NCBI RefSeq assembly: GCF_025753795.1
Contig: NZ_JAOWPS010000001.1
Span: 186,001 to 250,000 of the forward strand
DNA: 64,000 nt
Source of the DNA: Mesorhizobium sp. YC-39
GTDB lineage: Bacteria; Pseudomonadota; Alphaproteobacteria; Rhizobiales; Rhizobiaceae
Reading direction: 5' to 3'
In this document: one piece after another, positions 33,477-46,500 of the stretch
Layout: each line of letters opens with the position of its first letter
Numbering within the stretch: the stretch's first letter is position 1
Translations under genes and position numbers: made by a program
Notes under the pieces: model-generated
What the model was told of the DNA's origin: nothing
The model's database searches: none
Seen by the model: only the letters and a program-made list of their open reading frames with translations

Positions 33477-34862
33477 ATGGACGTGAAGAAGAACGGCGAC
33501 GTTTCATTCTGGTATGCCGACATCGGTGGCGTGCCAGGCTATCGGCCGCCATTGCCGGGCGATATCGTGGCGGATGTGTGCATCGTCGGGGCCGGCTACA
33601 CTGGCCTCTGGACCGCCTACTACCTGAAGCAGGCGGCGCCACACCTCAACATCGCCATCATCGAGAAGGAGTTCGCCGGGTTCGGCGCTTCGGGACGCAA
33701 TGGCGGCTGGCTGTCCGGCGGATTCTCATGGTCGCGCGAAAAATATGAGAAGGCATCGTCGCGCGCCGGCGTCATCGCCATGCAGGCGGCAATGACGGGC
33801 ACGGTCAACGAGGTCATATCGGTCGCGGCGACCGAAGACATCGACGCCGACATTCGCCGTACTGACGAATTGCTGGTCGCAACCAACGAGGCGCAGGAGC
33901 AGCGTGCCAAGGCGATGTATGCCCATGCCAGGTCATGGGAGCTGAGCGACGAACGCGTCGGATATATCGATGCCGCGCAGATGCACCGGCGCATCGCGGT
34001 ACACAACGCGCGGGGCGCCTTCGTCCTCAAAAACGTGGCGCGGGTCCAGCCCGCAAAGCTGGTGCAGGGGCTCGCAAAGGCTGTGGAGCGCCTCGGTGTC
34101 CCGATCTACGAACAGACGACCGTGCTGTCGATCGAGAAGAGCAAGGTCGCAACCGATCGAGGCCTGGTGCGCGCCGAAAAGATCGTGCGTGCGACCGAAG
34201 GCTTTACCGCGGGTATCGCCGGTCACGAAAGGCTTTGGCTGGCACTCAACAGCGCCATCGTGGTGACCGAGCCATTGTCCGAAAAACTGTGGCGCGAAAT
34301 CGGTTGGGATGGCTACGAGGTTCTCGGTGATGCCGCGCACACATATTGCTACGCGCAGCGCACCCGGGAAGGACGCATTGCCATGGGTGGACGCGGGGTG
34401 CCTTATCGATTTGGCTCGAAGACCGATGTTCGAGGCGTCACCCAGCAGGCGACAATCGACAAGCTGCACAAGATCCTGACGACGCTTCTGCCGCAGACCA
34501 GGGGGCTCAAGCTCGACCATGCGTGGTGTGGAGCGCTGGGCGTGCCGCGCGACTGGTGCACGACAGTGGGCTTCGACAAGCAGACCGGAATAGGATGGGC
34601 AGGCGGCTATGTAGGCCTCGGCGTGTCCACTTCGAACCTCTCGGGGCGCACGCTGAGGGATCTGCTGCTGGGCAACGACACCGACCTGACGCGCCTACCC
34701 TGGGTCAATCGAACGGTGCGCAAGTGGGAACCAGAGCCGCTGCGCTGGCTGGGCGTCCATTCCATGTATCAGCTCTATCGAATTGCCGACGAGCGGGAAG
34801 CAAAGGGGCTGCCGCGCACATCGCGGCTGGCGGCCCTGGCCGATCGCATCACCGGGCACTGA
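33477..34862 (+). CDS. FAD-dependent amine/amino-acid oxidoreductase (DAO family)
   Basis: The 461-residue enzyme has a dinucleotide-binding site VCIVGAGYTGLWTAYYLKQA at residues ~29-48, followed by FGASGRNGGWLSGGF, typical of the PuuB/OrdL group of DAO-type oxidoreductases, and a C-terminal GWAGGYVGLGVSTSNLSGRT. It probably oxidises the amine or amino acid brought in by the transporter of this operon, for example a gamma-glutamyl amine. The substrate is inferred from context. Confidence 0.88.
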   Translation: MDVKKNGDVSFWYADIGGVPGYRPPLPGDIVADVCIVGAGYTGLWTAYYLKQAAPHLNIAIIEKEFAGFGASGRNGGWLSGGFSWSREKYEKASSRAGVIAMQAAMTGTVNEVISVAATEDIDADIRRTDELLVATNEAQEQRAKAMYAHARSWELSDERVGYIDAAQMHRRIAVHNARGAFVLKNVARVQPAKLVQGLAKAVERLGVPIYEQTTVLSIEKSKVATDRGLVRAEKIVRATEGFTAGIAGHERLWLALNSAIVVTEPLSEKLWREIGWDGYEVLGDAAHTYCYAQRTREGRIAMGGRGVPYRFGSKTDVRGVTQQATIDKLHKILTTLLPQTRGLKLDHAWCGALGVPRDWCTTVGFDKQTGIGWAGGYVGLGVSTSNLSGRTLRDLLLGNDTDLTRLPWVNRTVRKWEPEPLRWLGVHSMYQLYRIADEREAKGLPRTSRLAALADRITGH

Positions 34863-34888
34863 ACCACATCGCCTCGAGGATATTCAGC

Positions 34889-35242
34889 ATGATCGACTTC
34901 AAGACCTTCGCCCACCTTGCGCATATCGACCTCGGTGAGCCCGTGCTGAAACCGACCTCGGTGGAGGGCGATCAGCTCGAAGCAGCCAACACCCTCTGGA
35001 CTTCGGATGACGGCAAGATCGAAGTCGGTGTCTGGGAATGTTCGCAGGGCCGGTTCACCGCGCGCCGAGAGACGAATTCGGAGATTTGCCACATCGTCTC
35101 CGGCCGTGTGACGTTGCACGGCCCTGACGACGCGGTCAGAGATGTCGGACCCGGCGAATTGCTTGTCCTGCCGCTTGGCTGGGAGGGCGAATGGACCATC
35201 CACGAGAAAACGCGGAAGCTCTACATTCTGCATTCGGCCTGA
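34889..35242 (+). CDS. Cupin-domain protein (DUF861/EutQ-like)
   Basis: A 117-residue single-domain cupin: VGVWECSQGRFTARRETNSE, then CHIVSGRVTLHGPDDAVRDV and GELLVLPLGWEGEWTIHEKT. This pattern matches DUF861 cupins, often found with amine oxidases and polyamine transporters. The start follows CGAGGA, 26 bases after the oxidoreductase gene, so it closes the operon. Reaction unknown. Confidence 0.85.
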   Translation: MIDFKTFAHLAHIDLGEPVLKPTSVEGDQLEAANTLWTSDDGKIEVGVWECSQGRFTARRETNSEICHIVSGRVTLHGPDDAVRDVGPGELLVLPLGWEGEWTIHEKTRKLYILHSA

Positions 35243-35298
35243 CCGCCACGGCGGTTGTGGTCGCTCCCCAACCCGATTCCATCGGAGATGGAGAGAGG

Positions 35299-35586
35299 CT
35301 AGATCCCCTCGACCAGCACAATCTCGCCATCGGCGACCTTCTGACGGATTGCGACGGCGCGCTGATATTCCGGTGAGTGGTAGCAGTCATGCGCGTCGGC
35401 GAGCGATGGAAACTCGATGATCACGTTGCGGGCGCGGCCAGGGCCTTCGGCCTTTTCATGCTCGCCGCCGCGGGCCAGGAATTTCACATCGAAACGGTCG
35501 AAGGCAAGCTTGGCGGCGGCGACATACTCCTTGTAGCCTTCGGTGTCGCGCACATCGACGCGGGCGATCCAGTATCCCTTGGGCAT
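35299..35586 (-). CDS. DUF1330 domain protein
   Basis: A 95-residue protein, MPKGYWIARVDVRDTEGYKE at its start and RNVIIEFPSLADAHDCYHSP in the middle: the DUF1330 dimeric alpha-beta barrel family, function unknown. The start at 35586 has a GGAG ribosome binding site. It lies 27 bases downstream of pyrF in the same direction. Confidence 0.9.
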   Translation of the reverse strand: MPKGYWIARVDVRDTEGYKEYVAAAKLAFDRFDVKFLARGGEHEKAEGPGRARNVIIEFPSLADAHDCYHSPEYQRAVAIRQKVADGEIVLVEGI

Positions 35587-35613
35587 TCTTCTTCTCCGAA
35601 CGTCCTGTTGCAC

Positions 35614-36312
35614 TCAAGCGGAGCGCATTTCCTCAAGAATGGCTTCCGCGACCGCCCGCCTGTCGGCCGCGCCGACGATCGGCCTGCCGACGACGAGATG
35701 GCTGGAGCCGTTGCGGATTGCTTGGCGCGGCGTCACCACGCGTTTCTGGTCGCCATGGTCGCTGCCCTTGGGCCGTATTCCAGGCGTCACCACGGCCATG
35801 TTGGGGCCAACGATCCGGCGCACCGCTTCCGCTTCCTCGGCCGAGCAGACGATGCCGCCCATGCCGGCATGCAGCGCCTGTTCGGAGCGCCTCAGCACCA
35901 GCGTATGTGGATCGTATTCATAGCCGGCGTCGATCACGTCCTGCTCATCCATCGAGGTCAGCACGGTGACGGCAAGCAGGCAGAGGTCGCTGCCCCTGGC
36001 GGCCTCGACCGCCGCCCGCATCGTCTTGGGATAGGCGTGCAGCGTCAGCATGGTCATGCCCATCTTGACGACGTTTTCGACGCCCTTGGCCACCGTGTTG
36101 TCGATGTCGAGCAGCTTCATGTCGAGGAAGATCTTGGTCCCGCCACTCGCCAATTCCCGGGCGAAATCCAGCCCGCCGGCGAAGGCGAGCTGATAGCCGA
36201 TCTTGTAGAAGGAAACGACGCCGTCGAGCTCGCGCACCGCCTTTTCGGCTTCCTTCAGCGTTGGCACGTCGAGGCCTACGATCAGCCTGTCCTGCATGGT
36301 GCCGACGCGCAT
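35614..36312 (-). CDS. pyrF: Orotidine 5'-phosphate decarboxylase
   Basis: The enzyme has [20 protein letters not shown] at the start, the catalytic [20 protein letters not shown] (DxKxxDI motif) and the phosphate-binding VVTPGIRP. It makes UMP in pyrimidine synthesis. I give 36312 as start (232 residues); the ATG at 36297 ([11 protein letters not shown]) is equally possible because neither has a strong ribosome binding site. The upstream gene ends 17 bases before, so they are probably co-transcribed. Confidence 0.95.
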   Translation of the reverse strand: MRVGTMQDRLIVGLDVPTLKEAEKAVRELDGVVSFYKIGYQLAFAGGLDFARELASGGTKIFLDMKLLDIDNTVAKGVENVVKMGMTMLTLHAYPKTMRAAVEAARGSDLCLLAVTVLTSMDEQDVIDAGYEYDPHTLVLRRSEQALHAGMGGIVCSAEEAEAVRRIVGPNMAVVTPGIRPKGSDHGDQKRVVTPRQAIRNGSSHLVVGRPIVGAADRRAVAEAILEEMRSA

Positions 36313-36329
36313 CGCGTCTTCGGTGTGGA

Positions 36330-36926
36330 TCACGCCTCGATCCGGGTGGACAGCATGCGCGAGGTTTCGATCAGCGTGCGGCATAGGTGCTCCATCGATT
36401 TGTGCAGTCTTTCGTCCCTGAAATTCCCGGCCTCGTCGAAGGCGTTGCCGCCCTCCGGCACCGAGCATTCCGGCGTCACCACTTCCATCTGGCAACGCAC
36501 CAGCACGGCGCGCAGATGGTTGATGCAGCGTATCCCGGCGAAGTGTCCCTTGGAAGACGAACAGAGGCCGGCGACCTTGCCGACAAGCGGCCTGAACGAG
36601 CGGCTGCCATCCTTGCGCACCCGGCTCACCCAGTCGATGCTGTTCTTGAGCAGCGGCGGGATCGAGCCATTATATTCGGGCGTCGCGATCAGCAGCCCGT
36701 CATGGGCGGCGATCAGTCGGCCGAACTTCATGGCGTTTTCAGGGATGCCCTTTTCCTTTTCCAGATCCTCGTCCAGGATCGGCAGCGGATAGTCGGCGAG
36801 CGAGATGCGGGTCACCTCGGCGCCCTGCATGGCAAGTTCCTTCTGCGCCACATCGGCGGTTCTGCCGCTATAGGCGCCTGATCGAACCGAGCCGGCGAAG
36901 ACGAGAATTTTCGGGATCACTGCCAT
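36330..36926 (-). CDS. NADPH-dependent FMN reductase family protein
   Basis: The 198-residue flavodoxin-like protein has [20 protein letters not shown] (FMN phosphate loop) and [20 protein letters not shown], characteristic of NAD(P)H-dependent FMN or azo/quinone reductases. The frame extends to 36959, but [10 protein letters not shown] at 36926 is the natural start. It lies just upstream of pyrF on the same strand. The physiological acceptor is unknown. Confidence 0.9.
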   Translation of the reverse strand: MAVIPKILVFAGSVRSGAYSGRTADVAQKELAMQGAEVTRISLADYPLPILDEDLEKEKGIPENAMKFGRLIAAHDGLLIATPEYNGSIPPLLKNSIDWVSRVRKDGSRSFRPLVGKVAGLCSSSKGHFAGIRCINHLRAVLVRCQMEVVTPECSVPEGGNAFDEAGNFRDERLHKSMEHLCRTLIETSRMLSTRIEA

Positions 36927-36971
36927 TGGCCAGCCTTGTCCCCGGACAGGTACAGCCAAGGGCTGCTCAAA

Positions 36972-37577
36972 TCAACGCGCCTCGCGCCGGTAGATCCAGA
37001 GCTGCGTCGGCGGGATGTTGCGGATGATGAAGTCGAAATGCTTGACCGTGTAGTCGCCGCGGCCGGGCGGGATCGGCGACAGCGGGCCGTAAGTCAGCTG
37101 CACGACCGGGCGGCCTGCCGGTATGCGGTCGAGCAGGCTTTCAATATAGGCGATGCGCTGGGTGACCGGAAAATTGAGCAGCGGCACGCCGGAGACGACC
37201 GAATCGAACACCAGGTCGCGTTTGTCGCCAAGCGTGGCGTCGAGATTGAAGGCGTCGCCCTCGATGATGTTGACACCGGGATAGAGCCGGCGCAGATGGC
37301 GCACGAAATCGGTTGAATATTCAACCGCATAGAGATTTTCAGGGCGCACACCATGGGCGAGGATGGCACGGGTGATGACGCCGGTGCCAGGCCCGACTTC
37401 GAGCACCGGCAGGCCCGATTTCGGATTAACGATCGAGGCCATCTTACGCGCGGTGATGGAACTGGTCGGCACGATCGAACCGACTGCCTTCGGCTTGTCG
37501 ATCCAGCCCTTGAAGAATTTCAGTTCGTCGTCGAACTTTTCCGCCAGCGTTTTTCGCAATCCGGGACCACGTGCCAT
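36972..37577 (-). CDS. pmtA: Phospholipid N-methyltransferase (Sinorhizobium type)
   Basis: The 201-residue SAM-dependent methyltransferase starts with a basic amphipathic region (KFDDELKFFKGWIDKPKAVG), followed by PTSSITARKMASIV and the SAM-binding motif VLEVGPGTGVITRAIL. The block GDAFNLDATLGDKRDLVFDS and the end RNIPPTQLWIYRR fit PmtA of rhizobia. It methylates phosphatidylethanolamine to phosphatidylcholine at the inner membrane. The position near dnaJ is common in these genomes. Confidence 0.9.
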   Translation of the reverse strand: MARGPGLRKTLAEKFDDELKFFKGWIDKPKAVGSIVPTSSITARKMASIVNPKSGLPVLEVGPGTGVITRAILAHGVRPENLYAVEYSTDFVRHLRRLYPGVNIIEGDAFNLDATLGDKRDLVFDSVVSGVPLLNFPVTQRIAYIESLLDRIPAGRPVVQLTYGPLSPIPPGRGDYTVKHFDFIIRNIPPTQLWIYRREAR

Positions 37578-37671
37578 GCAAGTTCTCCTGAACGCTCCCC
37601 CCGGGACGCTACTTAGCAGCTACGGGGTTCAAGGCAAGGCGAATGCCCGGATAAGGTGTTGATGACGCTAA

Positions 37672-37727
37672 GGCATGTCGCGCGAAAGTGCGCAGCGGTT
37701 TTGCGATAACGACATGCATCAAACAAG
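37672..37727. repeat. Short palindromic repeat (copy 3)
   Basis: GGCATGTCGCGCGAAAGTGC, GCAGCGGTTTTGCGATAACG and ACATGCAT: third copy of the unit found at 3229-3287 and 24200-24257, here between pmtA and dnaJ. Confidence 0.85.
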
Positions 37728-37807
37728 TTCAAAGCGCGTTGAATGGGATGCGCTTTGAGCAAGCCCTGCGAGCAGCTCTATTCTACACCTTGCCCGCTGG
37801 AATTGCT

Positions 37808-38938
37808 TCAGCGTTCGCTGAAGGTTTCGAAAAAGTCCTTCATGCGGGCGAAAAAGCCGCTCGACTGGGGCGAATTGTCCTTCGAGGAAAGCTGCTCGAA
37901 CTCTTCCAGCAACTCGCGCTGGCGGCGCGATAGGTTCTGCGGCGTCTCGACCGCGGTCTGGATGTAGAGATCGCCGACATTGGGCTGGCGCAGCACCGGC
38001 ATGCCCTTGCCCTTGAGGCGGAACTGGCGGCCGTTCTGGGTGCCTTCGGGCACCTTCACCTTGGTCTGGGTGCCATCCAGCGTCGCCACCTCGAAGGAAC
38101 CGCCAAGGGCGGCCGTTGTCATCGAGATTGGCACCTTGCAGTAGAGATCGGCACCGTCGCGCTGGAAGAATTCGTGCGGTTTGACCGCGAGGAAAATATA
38201 GAGATCGCCGGACGGGCCGCCGCGCAAGCCGGCCTCGCCCTCATTGGCAAGCCGGATGCGAGTGCCGTCCTCGATGCCGGCCGGGATGTTGACCGACAGC
38301 GATCGCTCCTCGGTGACGCGGCCCTGGCCGGCGCATTTCGGGCACGGCTCCTTGATGGTCTGGCCACGCCCCTGGCATTGCGGGCAGGTGCGCTCGATCG
38401 AGAAGAAGCCTTGCGTGGCCCGCACCTTGCCGTGGCCATTGCACATCGAGCAGGTGGCCGGCTGGGTGCCAGGCTTGGCGCCGCTGCCGGAGCATTCCGT
38501 ACACGAGATCGAGGCTGGGACGTGGATCTGCGCGGTCTTGCCGGCAAACGCCTCTTCCAGCGTGATTTCCATATTGTAGCGCAGATCGGCGCCGCGCTCG
38601 CGCCCGCCGGAGGAGCGGCGCTGGCGCCCGCCCATCATGTCGCCGAAAATATCCTCGAAAATGTCGGCGAAGCCGCCGGCGCCGAAGCCTTGCGCGCTGC
38701 CATTCATGCCGCCCTGCTCGAAGGCGGCGTGGCCGAAACGGTCATAGGCCGCGCGCTTCTGCGGATCCTTCAGCGTCTCGTAGGCCTCGTTGATTTCCTT
38801 GAACTTGTGCTCGCAGGAATGGTCGCCGGGGTTTCGGTCGGGATGGAACTGCATGGCGAGCTTGCGGAAAGCGCTCTTCAGCTCCTTGTCGTCGGCACCT
38901 TTCTGGACGCCCAGCGTTTCGTAGAAATCAGCTTTCAT
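37808..38938 (-). CDS. dnaJ: Chaperone protein DnaJ
   Basis: The 376-residue Hsp40 has the J domain with HPD ([13 protein letters not shown]), a Gly/Phe-rich linker, four zinc-binding repeats ([32 protein letters not shown]) and the C-terminal substrate-binding domains. It delivers clients to DnaK and stimulates its ATPase. It lies downstream of dnaK on the same strand, but a strong terminator-like hairpin separates them, so partial readthrough or a separate promoter is needed. Confidence 0.98.
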   Translation of the reverse strand: MKADFYETLGVQKGADDKELKSAFRKLAMQFHPDRNPGDHSCEHKFKEINEAYETLKDPQKRAAYDRFGHAAFEQGGMNGSAQGFGAGGFADIFEDIFGDMMGGRQRRSSGGRERGADLRYNMEITLEEAFAGKTAQIHVPASISCTECSGSGAKPGTQPATCSMCNGHGKVRATQGFFSIERTCPQCQGRGQTIKEPCPKCAGQGRVTEERSLSVNIPAGIEDGTRIRLANEGEAGLRGGPSGDLYIFLAVKPHEFFQRDGADLYCKVPISMTTAALGGSFEVATLDGTQTKVKVPEGTQNGRQFRLKGKGMPVLRQPNVGDLYIQTAVETPQNLSRRQRELLEEFEQLSSKDNSPQSSGFFARMKDFFETFSER

Positions 38939-39097
38939 CTTTTCCCGCTGCCCGGATGTTCAATGTCTTGAGGCATTGTTCGTATCTTTTGCCGGCACTG
39001 CCGTTTCGATTTAGGTGCGATGGGGTCGGGATGCCAGTGTCGAGAAGAGGTTGCCCGCATTTTTTCGACAAGGTCCGCATTTTTTCGGCGAGGGTTG

Positions 39098-39126
39098 CAA
39101 AAAAGCCCGGCTGTACGCCGGGCTTT
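39098..39126 (-). terminator. Rho-independent terminator after dnaK
   Basis: On the minus strand AAAGCCCGGC-GTACA-GCCGGGCTTT is followed by a T run, 25 bases past the dnaK stop codon. It should limit dnaJ transcription relative to dnaK. Confidence 0.85.
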
Positions 39127-39150
39127 CTGCTTTAATTTGCCATCAGGCGC

Positions 39151-41067
<1,917 letters not shown>

Positions 41068-41187
41068 TGTTCTAGTCTCTCCGCTAAGCAGGCTCTCAGG
41101 ACCCGTAAGGCGTTCCGACGAAAGCCCCTGTTCACAAGAAATTCCGTTCCAGCAACCGACATTCCGGCGCCGAACGGCTTGGCGCGT

Positions 41188-41216
41188 ATATAAGAACAGG
41201 CTGAGCGACGCGCAAG
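41188..41216 (-). promoter_or_regulatory. Candidate RpoH (heat-shock) promoter of dnaK
   Basis: On the minus strand CTTGCG (41216-41211), 17 bases, and TTATAT (41193-41188, preceded by C) match the alphaproteobacterial RpoH pattern CTTG-N17-CYTATNT. The implied start of transcription gives a ~113-base leader to dnaK. Confidence 0.6.
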
Positions 41217-41229
41217 CATTCTGCGCAAG

Positions 41230-41579
41230 GTGTCCATCACCCTTTGCTACAGCATCCCCATGAACCTTTCCGCGTCCGTCCGCGACTGATGCTCAGGCGC
41301 CGCGTGGCGCGGCCCGGAAAGGACAGCCCCATGACTGGAAAACCAGAGATTCCACGGTTTGCGGGAGCAACAGGAGCTCGGCGCGACCACCGCCTTCGGG
41401 ACGGAGCCGATGCGCTGGGCTTTCCGCTGATTCCGTTGACCCTGCCGAGGTGCAGGCGTATCGTGACGGCGAGGAAAGCAGGCAATTCGATCAGGGAAAA
41501 ACGTGCCGGAACCCCGCGCCTTGCCCTGATTTGCGCGGCAAGGCCGGATGTTTCTCCCGTAGCCCGCGGGGGAAATTTC
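41230..41579. other. Gene-free region upstream of the first large exported protein gene
   Basis: About 350 bases between the dnaK promoter and the ATG at 41580. The plus-strand frame is open throughout, but its text (Arg-rich, no homology recognised) does not look like protein. No repeat or hairpin of note was found by eye. It must hold the promoter of the 41580 gene. Confidence 0.5.
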
Positions 41580-43532
41580 ATGTCTTGTGAACACGGCACG
41601 TTCGTGCCCGCCGGCCGCTTGCGCCGCGCGATGCATAAAACCATCGCTTTCCTGACGATCGCCGCCAGCCTGTGGCTTGGCGCTGCCGCCCGGGCGCAGG
41701 AAACGCAGATCATCCATCCGGGTTCGATGGCCGTGACCGGATTTTCCGGCACCATCATTCCCAATTTCGAGGAAGGCCTGCCGCCAGGCATCGATCCAGT
41801 CGACGAGACCTTCATCGATACGGCGCGCGCCACCTTGCGCGTTTTCGACGTTTCAGGGCTGGGCGGGCCGGCTTCGGGCCAGCTCGTCTACACGCCGCCG
41901 CCTTTCGAGGTGACCGCTGGGCAGATTGGCCAGGTGTTCGCCATTACTTACGATGACGGCGTACGCGACGGCGTTGCCTCGGGCATTCCGAACCTCTATG
42001 CCGGCGCCACCTCGCTCCACGGCATCCGCATCGTCACACCGGACGCCGACGCCGACGGGCGGCCCGAGCGCCAGCGCCGCGGTGCGGCAGGCGCCACCTT
42101 CATGGAAGGCCAGTTCGGCACCGAAAACGGCGGCGGACCGGGCACGATCTGGAAGATCGACGGCATCACCGGCGCCGTATCCAAATTCACCGATCTCGAC
42201 GCCAACAGCGGTCCCGGCATCGGCGATATCAGCTTCGACAACATCCACCGCCAGTTTTTCGCCTCGGACCTCGACACCGGCCTGATCCACCGTATTGACG
42301 CCAACGGCACGCCGGTCGACAATTTCGACCATGGCGTTGCCGGGCGCCCGGCGCATGGGCTGGCCCCCGTCGCCGACGACGGCTCGGTGATGGACATTCA
42401 GGGCGCTGCCTTCGACAGTGAAGACCCCGACACATGGGGCTACACGCAAGACGAGCGCCGCGTCTGGTCCGTCGCCTATCATGGCGGCCGGCTCTATTAT
42501 TCGGTCGGCGAGAAGGCCGAGATCTGGTCGGTGGGCATTGCCCGCGACGGCGGTTTCGCTGGCGATCCGCGCTGGGAACTGACGGTCAAGGCCGACAAGG
42601 ACTACGCCGTCACCGATATCGCCTTCGACAATAAGGGCTTCATGTATCTGGCGCAGCGCGGCCCGGTGGAGAACCGCTACGACTACATGCAGTTCGCCGA
42701 TTCCGGCAAAGGCGAGGTCATCCGCTACTGGCGCGAAAACCCGGACGATCCGGTGACGGAATCGGTCTGGGTGGAAATGCCGCAGGAATATGCGGTCGGC
42801 TTCCCTGAAGGCAACCGGCAGTCGGCCGGAGGGCTGGACCTGCAATATGGCTACGATTCCGACGGCAATATCGACACATCGGTCTGCACCGACACGCTGG
42901 TCAACACCGGCGACAAATTGCGCGACAATCCGGCTCTGGCCGAACAACTCGCCGCCGGCGGACCGCTCGCCGTGCACGGCGTGCAAATCACGCCGACGCC
43001 GCTGGTCAAGCCGACCAATGTGCCGCCCTTTGGCTCCTGGTTCGTCGATTTCGACGGTTACTTCGAAGACCCCGAAGTGGAAGGCCATGTCGGCGATGTC
43101 GAGGTCTGGCACCCCTGCGAAGGCCGTGCCGGCTACTATGATGAGATACCCGGAGGCGGCTATCTGCCACCCTTCTATCCGCCGGACTTCCCACCGCCCG
43201 GCAATCTGCCTCCCTGTCTCGATGTCGAGGATGTCAGGTATTTCTGCACGCCCTCAGGCCTCGAGGCCGACCTCTATCTCCATGACCATTCAGGCTTTGG
43301 CGGCGATTCGATCAAGGCGCAGTCAAGGACATCAGGCGTCGGGGTGAGCGCACCCCTGTCGCATGCGCCCGGCTCGCCTTACACGGTCAACATCACCGGC
43401 CACTACCCTGGCGATACGGTCGATGTCAGGCTCTGCTTCTACAGGCAGTCCGACCGCGACAAGGGTGGCTACTACCCTTGCTGCAAGATGACCGTGCCGC
43501 TCAGAACGCCTGCCGTCAGCTGCGAACGTTGA
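41580..43532 (+). CDS. Large exported protein, propeller-like, unknown function
   Basis: A 650-residue protein with a signal peptide (MHKTIAFLTIAASLWLGAAA, ends ARAQ-ET near residue 39). The middle has recurring short beta motifs such as GTIWKIDGITGAVSKF, DISFDNIHRQFFASDLDTG and VTDIAFDNKGFMYLAQRG, which look like blades of a beta-propeller. The C-terminus has a Pro-rich stretch (PPFYPPDFPPPGNLPPC) and paired cysteines. The start at 41580 follows GCGGGGGAAATTTC. It ends 11 bases before a second exported protein gene and both have similar C-terminal modules, so they likely act together at the cell surface. Function not recognised. Confidence 0.8.
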   Translation: MSCEHGTFVPAGRLRRAMHKTIAFLTIAASLWLGAAARAQETQIIHPGSMAVTGFSGTIIPNFEEGLPPGIDPVDETFIDTARATLRVFDVSGLGGPASGQLVYTPPPFEVTAGQIGQVFAITYDDGVRDGVASGIPNLYAGATSLHGIRIVTPDADADGRPERQRRGAAGATFMEGQFGTENGGGPGTIWKIDGITGAVSKFTDLDANSGPGIGDISFDNIHRQFFASDLDTGLIHRIDANGTPVDNFDHGVAGRPAHGLAPVADDGSVMDIQGAAFDSEDPDTWGYTQDERRVWSVAYHGGRLYYSVGEKAEIWSVGIARDGGFAGDPRWELTVKADKDYAVTDIAFDNKGFMYLAQRGPVENRYDYMQFADSGKGEVIRYWRENPDDPVTESVWVEMPQEYAVGFPEGNRQSAGGLDLQYGYDSDGNIDTSVCTDTLVNTGDKLRDNPALAEQLAAGGPLAVHGVQITPTPLVKPTNVPPFGSWFVDFDGYFEDPEVEGHVGDVEVWHPCEGRAGYYDEIPGGGYLPPFYPPDFPPPGNLPPCLDVEDVRYFCTPSGLEADLYLHDHSGFGGDSIKAQSRTSGVGVSAPLSHAPGSPYTVNITGHYPGDTVDVRLCFYRQSDRDKGGYYPCCKMTVPLRTPAVSCER

Positions 43533-43543
43533 GGAGGGGGAAG

Positions 43544-46500
43544 ATGAACACTTCTGCACTTTCCCCGCTCGCGACCGGCAACAAACCAACCGTCATGGAG
43601 ACGATCATGAAACCCCTGTCATTTGCCAGGCGCGGCGCGCGCTGGCTGATGGCGGCCGGTATCGCGGTCGCCATGCTCACCCCGGTGCCCGGCTTCGCCG
43701 AGGACCTTGCGCCGGCCAAGATTGCACCAGTCAAGACCGCCCAGGCCGACATCGACAAGCCGCAACCAATCGATCCTGATTCGATCGTCATCGCCGGCCC
43801 GGAGCCGAAGCTCGAACTCGACAATCCGCGCATCGTCAATCCGGAGCCGGGGCGGATCGTGCCCTTCTTCACCAAGAAGGGCGGCCAGAGAAGCTGCGAC
43901 TATGTCTTCTATACGCTGAGTTTCGGTCTGCGCGGCAATGCGCAAGCTTTTGCCAATCCGGCATTTGCGGCCGCGCTGAAAAAGGCGAGGCTCGACTTCA
44001 AGGACCAGCTTCCGCATGGCTTGAAAATCGTCAATGTGAGCGTCTCCGGGGACGGCACCGACGCCGCCGGCGGAGCTTTGCCCACAGCCACGATCAGCAG
44101 CTCGGCCAATCCCGACGATACGGCTGATGTTTCCGATTTCCGGATTTCCGCCAGCGATCTCGATGGCATGGGTGCTGCTAACGAACGCGTCATCACCTTT
44201 CGGATCACCGCCACGATCGACCATGCGGCGTTCCCTGCGCCGACCGTGGTCGACAACCAGGGGACGATCAAAGTGACGGTTGGACCGGGCCCGGGCACCA
44301 CCATCCCGTCGCAGGATCCGGGCAAGCCGGACGACGGCAATTTCCTCACCGGTGAAAAGACCTCGATCAGGATCGACCTGACCAAGTGCAACCCGCCGCC
44401 GCCACCTCCCGGCAAGGAATGCTTCAAGGTCGAACGCGGCACGGTCGAATGCGTGCCCGGCGGCGGCGCCTTCATCTACTACATGCCGGTCGGCCCGGAG
44501 ATGAGCGGCAAGTGGGTGCAGGTTTCGACGACGACGCCCGGCATCACCATCATCCCCAATACGCAAAAGGTGCCGGCGGGTGGCGGCGTGCTCAACTGGA
44601 AGATCGTCGGCGCCTCGCCTGGAGACGTCATCCATCTCATCGTCACCGGCATCGAAACCTATGCCGGACCGGAGGAGGGCTGGGGCCTGTGCTGCACGCA
44701 GACGATCGACATCGTCATCCCGCGTGACCAGAGGTGCCCGCCGAAGGACAAGGAGCCGGATCTCAAGGTCGAAAAACGCGCCGACGTGACGCGTTGCACG
44801 ATGGCCGGCGGCTGCGACTTCACCATCCGGGTCACGAATGTCGGCGATGGCCCTTACAACGGCAAGATCGTCCTCGACGAGGTGACGCTGCCGGCCGGTT
44901 CGACGCTGGATTCAGGGCCGAACCCGCCCTGGGTCTGCGTGCCCGGCACTACCCCGATGATTTGCACCCATCCGGTAACCACGCTCAATCCCGGCGCCTC
45001 CGTCGACCTCAAGCTCGGCTTCAAGCCGGCCGGAGGCTGGCAAGGCGGGGCCTTGCGCAACTGCGCCACCTATAATTACGGGGCGAGCGGCAAGCCGCTG
45101 TTCGGCAGCCGGCAGAACGATCGCGGCTGCGCCTCGATCCCGATCTGCCGGCGTGGCGACCGTGACTGCCGGCCGCCGGTGGACAAGAAGGTCGATCTCA
45201 TCCTGAAGAAGCGCGCCCGCACCGAATTCTGCTCGGCCGATGGCGTCTGCACCTTCGTGATCGACATCATCAACAATGGCAGCGTCCCCCATAACGGGCC
45301 GCTGACGGTCATCGATACCTATCCCAGCGGCGCGCCGGCATCCTCGACCTTCGGCCCGACCCCGCCCTGGACATGCGGACCCAACGGCCCCGGCCAGTTC
45401 CGCTGCGACAATGCCGGCATCGTGCTGATGCCGGGCGCCTCGACGCCGATCTTCGTCAAGGCGGTGCTGCCGGCCGGCTACCGGCCGGACACGGTCGAGA
45501 ACTGCGCCGAGGTCAAGGCCATTCCCGGCGAGAACGATCTCACCAACAACAGGGCCTGCGCCAAGGAACGCATCCGTCATCCCAATGGCGGTCAGCCGGC
45601 GCTGCGCATCACCAAGGTGTGCAACGGCGCGATGGCGGGTGCAGCAGTGGTTTCCTGCCGCATAACCGTCAGCAGCGTCGGTGCTGTTGCTCCAACCGGT
45701 CCGGTACGGGTCAACGATGCCGCCACGCTGGTTGCCGGCGGCGCGCCCGTCCAGATCCAGACCGTCACATCAGACGGCGCGGAATGGGCGTGCGGTCCGG
45801 TTCCGGCCAACACGCTGTCGTGCCAGATTCCCGGCGCCGTCATGACGCCCGGAACCAGCCGCCACTTCGACGTGACGGTTGCCGGCAATGGCGAGTTCGA
45901 AAACTGTGCGCGCGGCTCCTACGGCCCGGCGCCAGGCGACGACATCGTCTACCCAATCGGCCGGGCCTGCGCCAAGGGCGGCGGCACTTCCACTATCCGT
46001 GTCGAAAAGACCGGCGACGCCGAGTGCCGGCCAGGCCAACCCTGCTCGTTCGAGATCACCATCACGAATGAGGGGACGAGCCCCTTCTCCGGTCCGGTCC
46101 GCATTGGTGATGCGATCGGCATCGAAGGTCTCGGCCGGCTGGAAGGCGTCGCCATCACCTCGATCGAACCGCCCTTTGGCTGCTCGCCGGAACCGGCGAC
46201 CTTGCCTGTCTCCTGCATCGCCAATTTGACGCTCGGCGCCGGGGAAAGCCACGTTCACAACGTGACCGTGGTGCTTCCCGACGACGGCCGCCTGGCCAAT
46301 CTGCAGGGCAGCGTCAACGGCCAGAACTGCGTCGGCGTGCTCTCTCCCGACACACGGGTGCAAGGCGGCGACGTGCTCTCCGGCGGTCAGGCCAACATCC
46401 AGGGCGACCGCGGCAAGGCCTATGCCTGCCATCCCTTCACCATCAGGAATGAGGTGAAGAAGGAATGTTCGGCAGGCTTCGTCATGAACGACGCCGGCCG

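Noticed and set aside
41244..41579. N-terminal extension of the first large exported protein
   Set aside because: The extension would bury the signal peptide ~150 residues inside the protein and its Arg-rich text does not look coding; the ATG at 41580 has a ribosome binding site.
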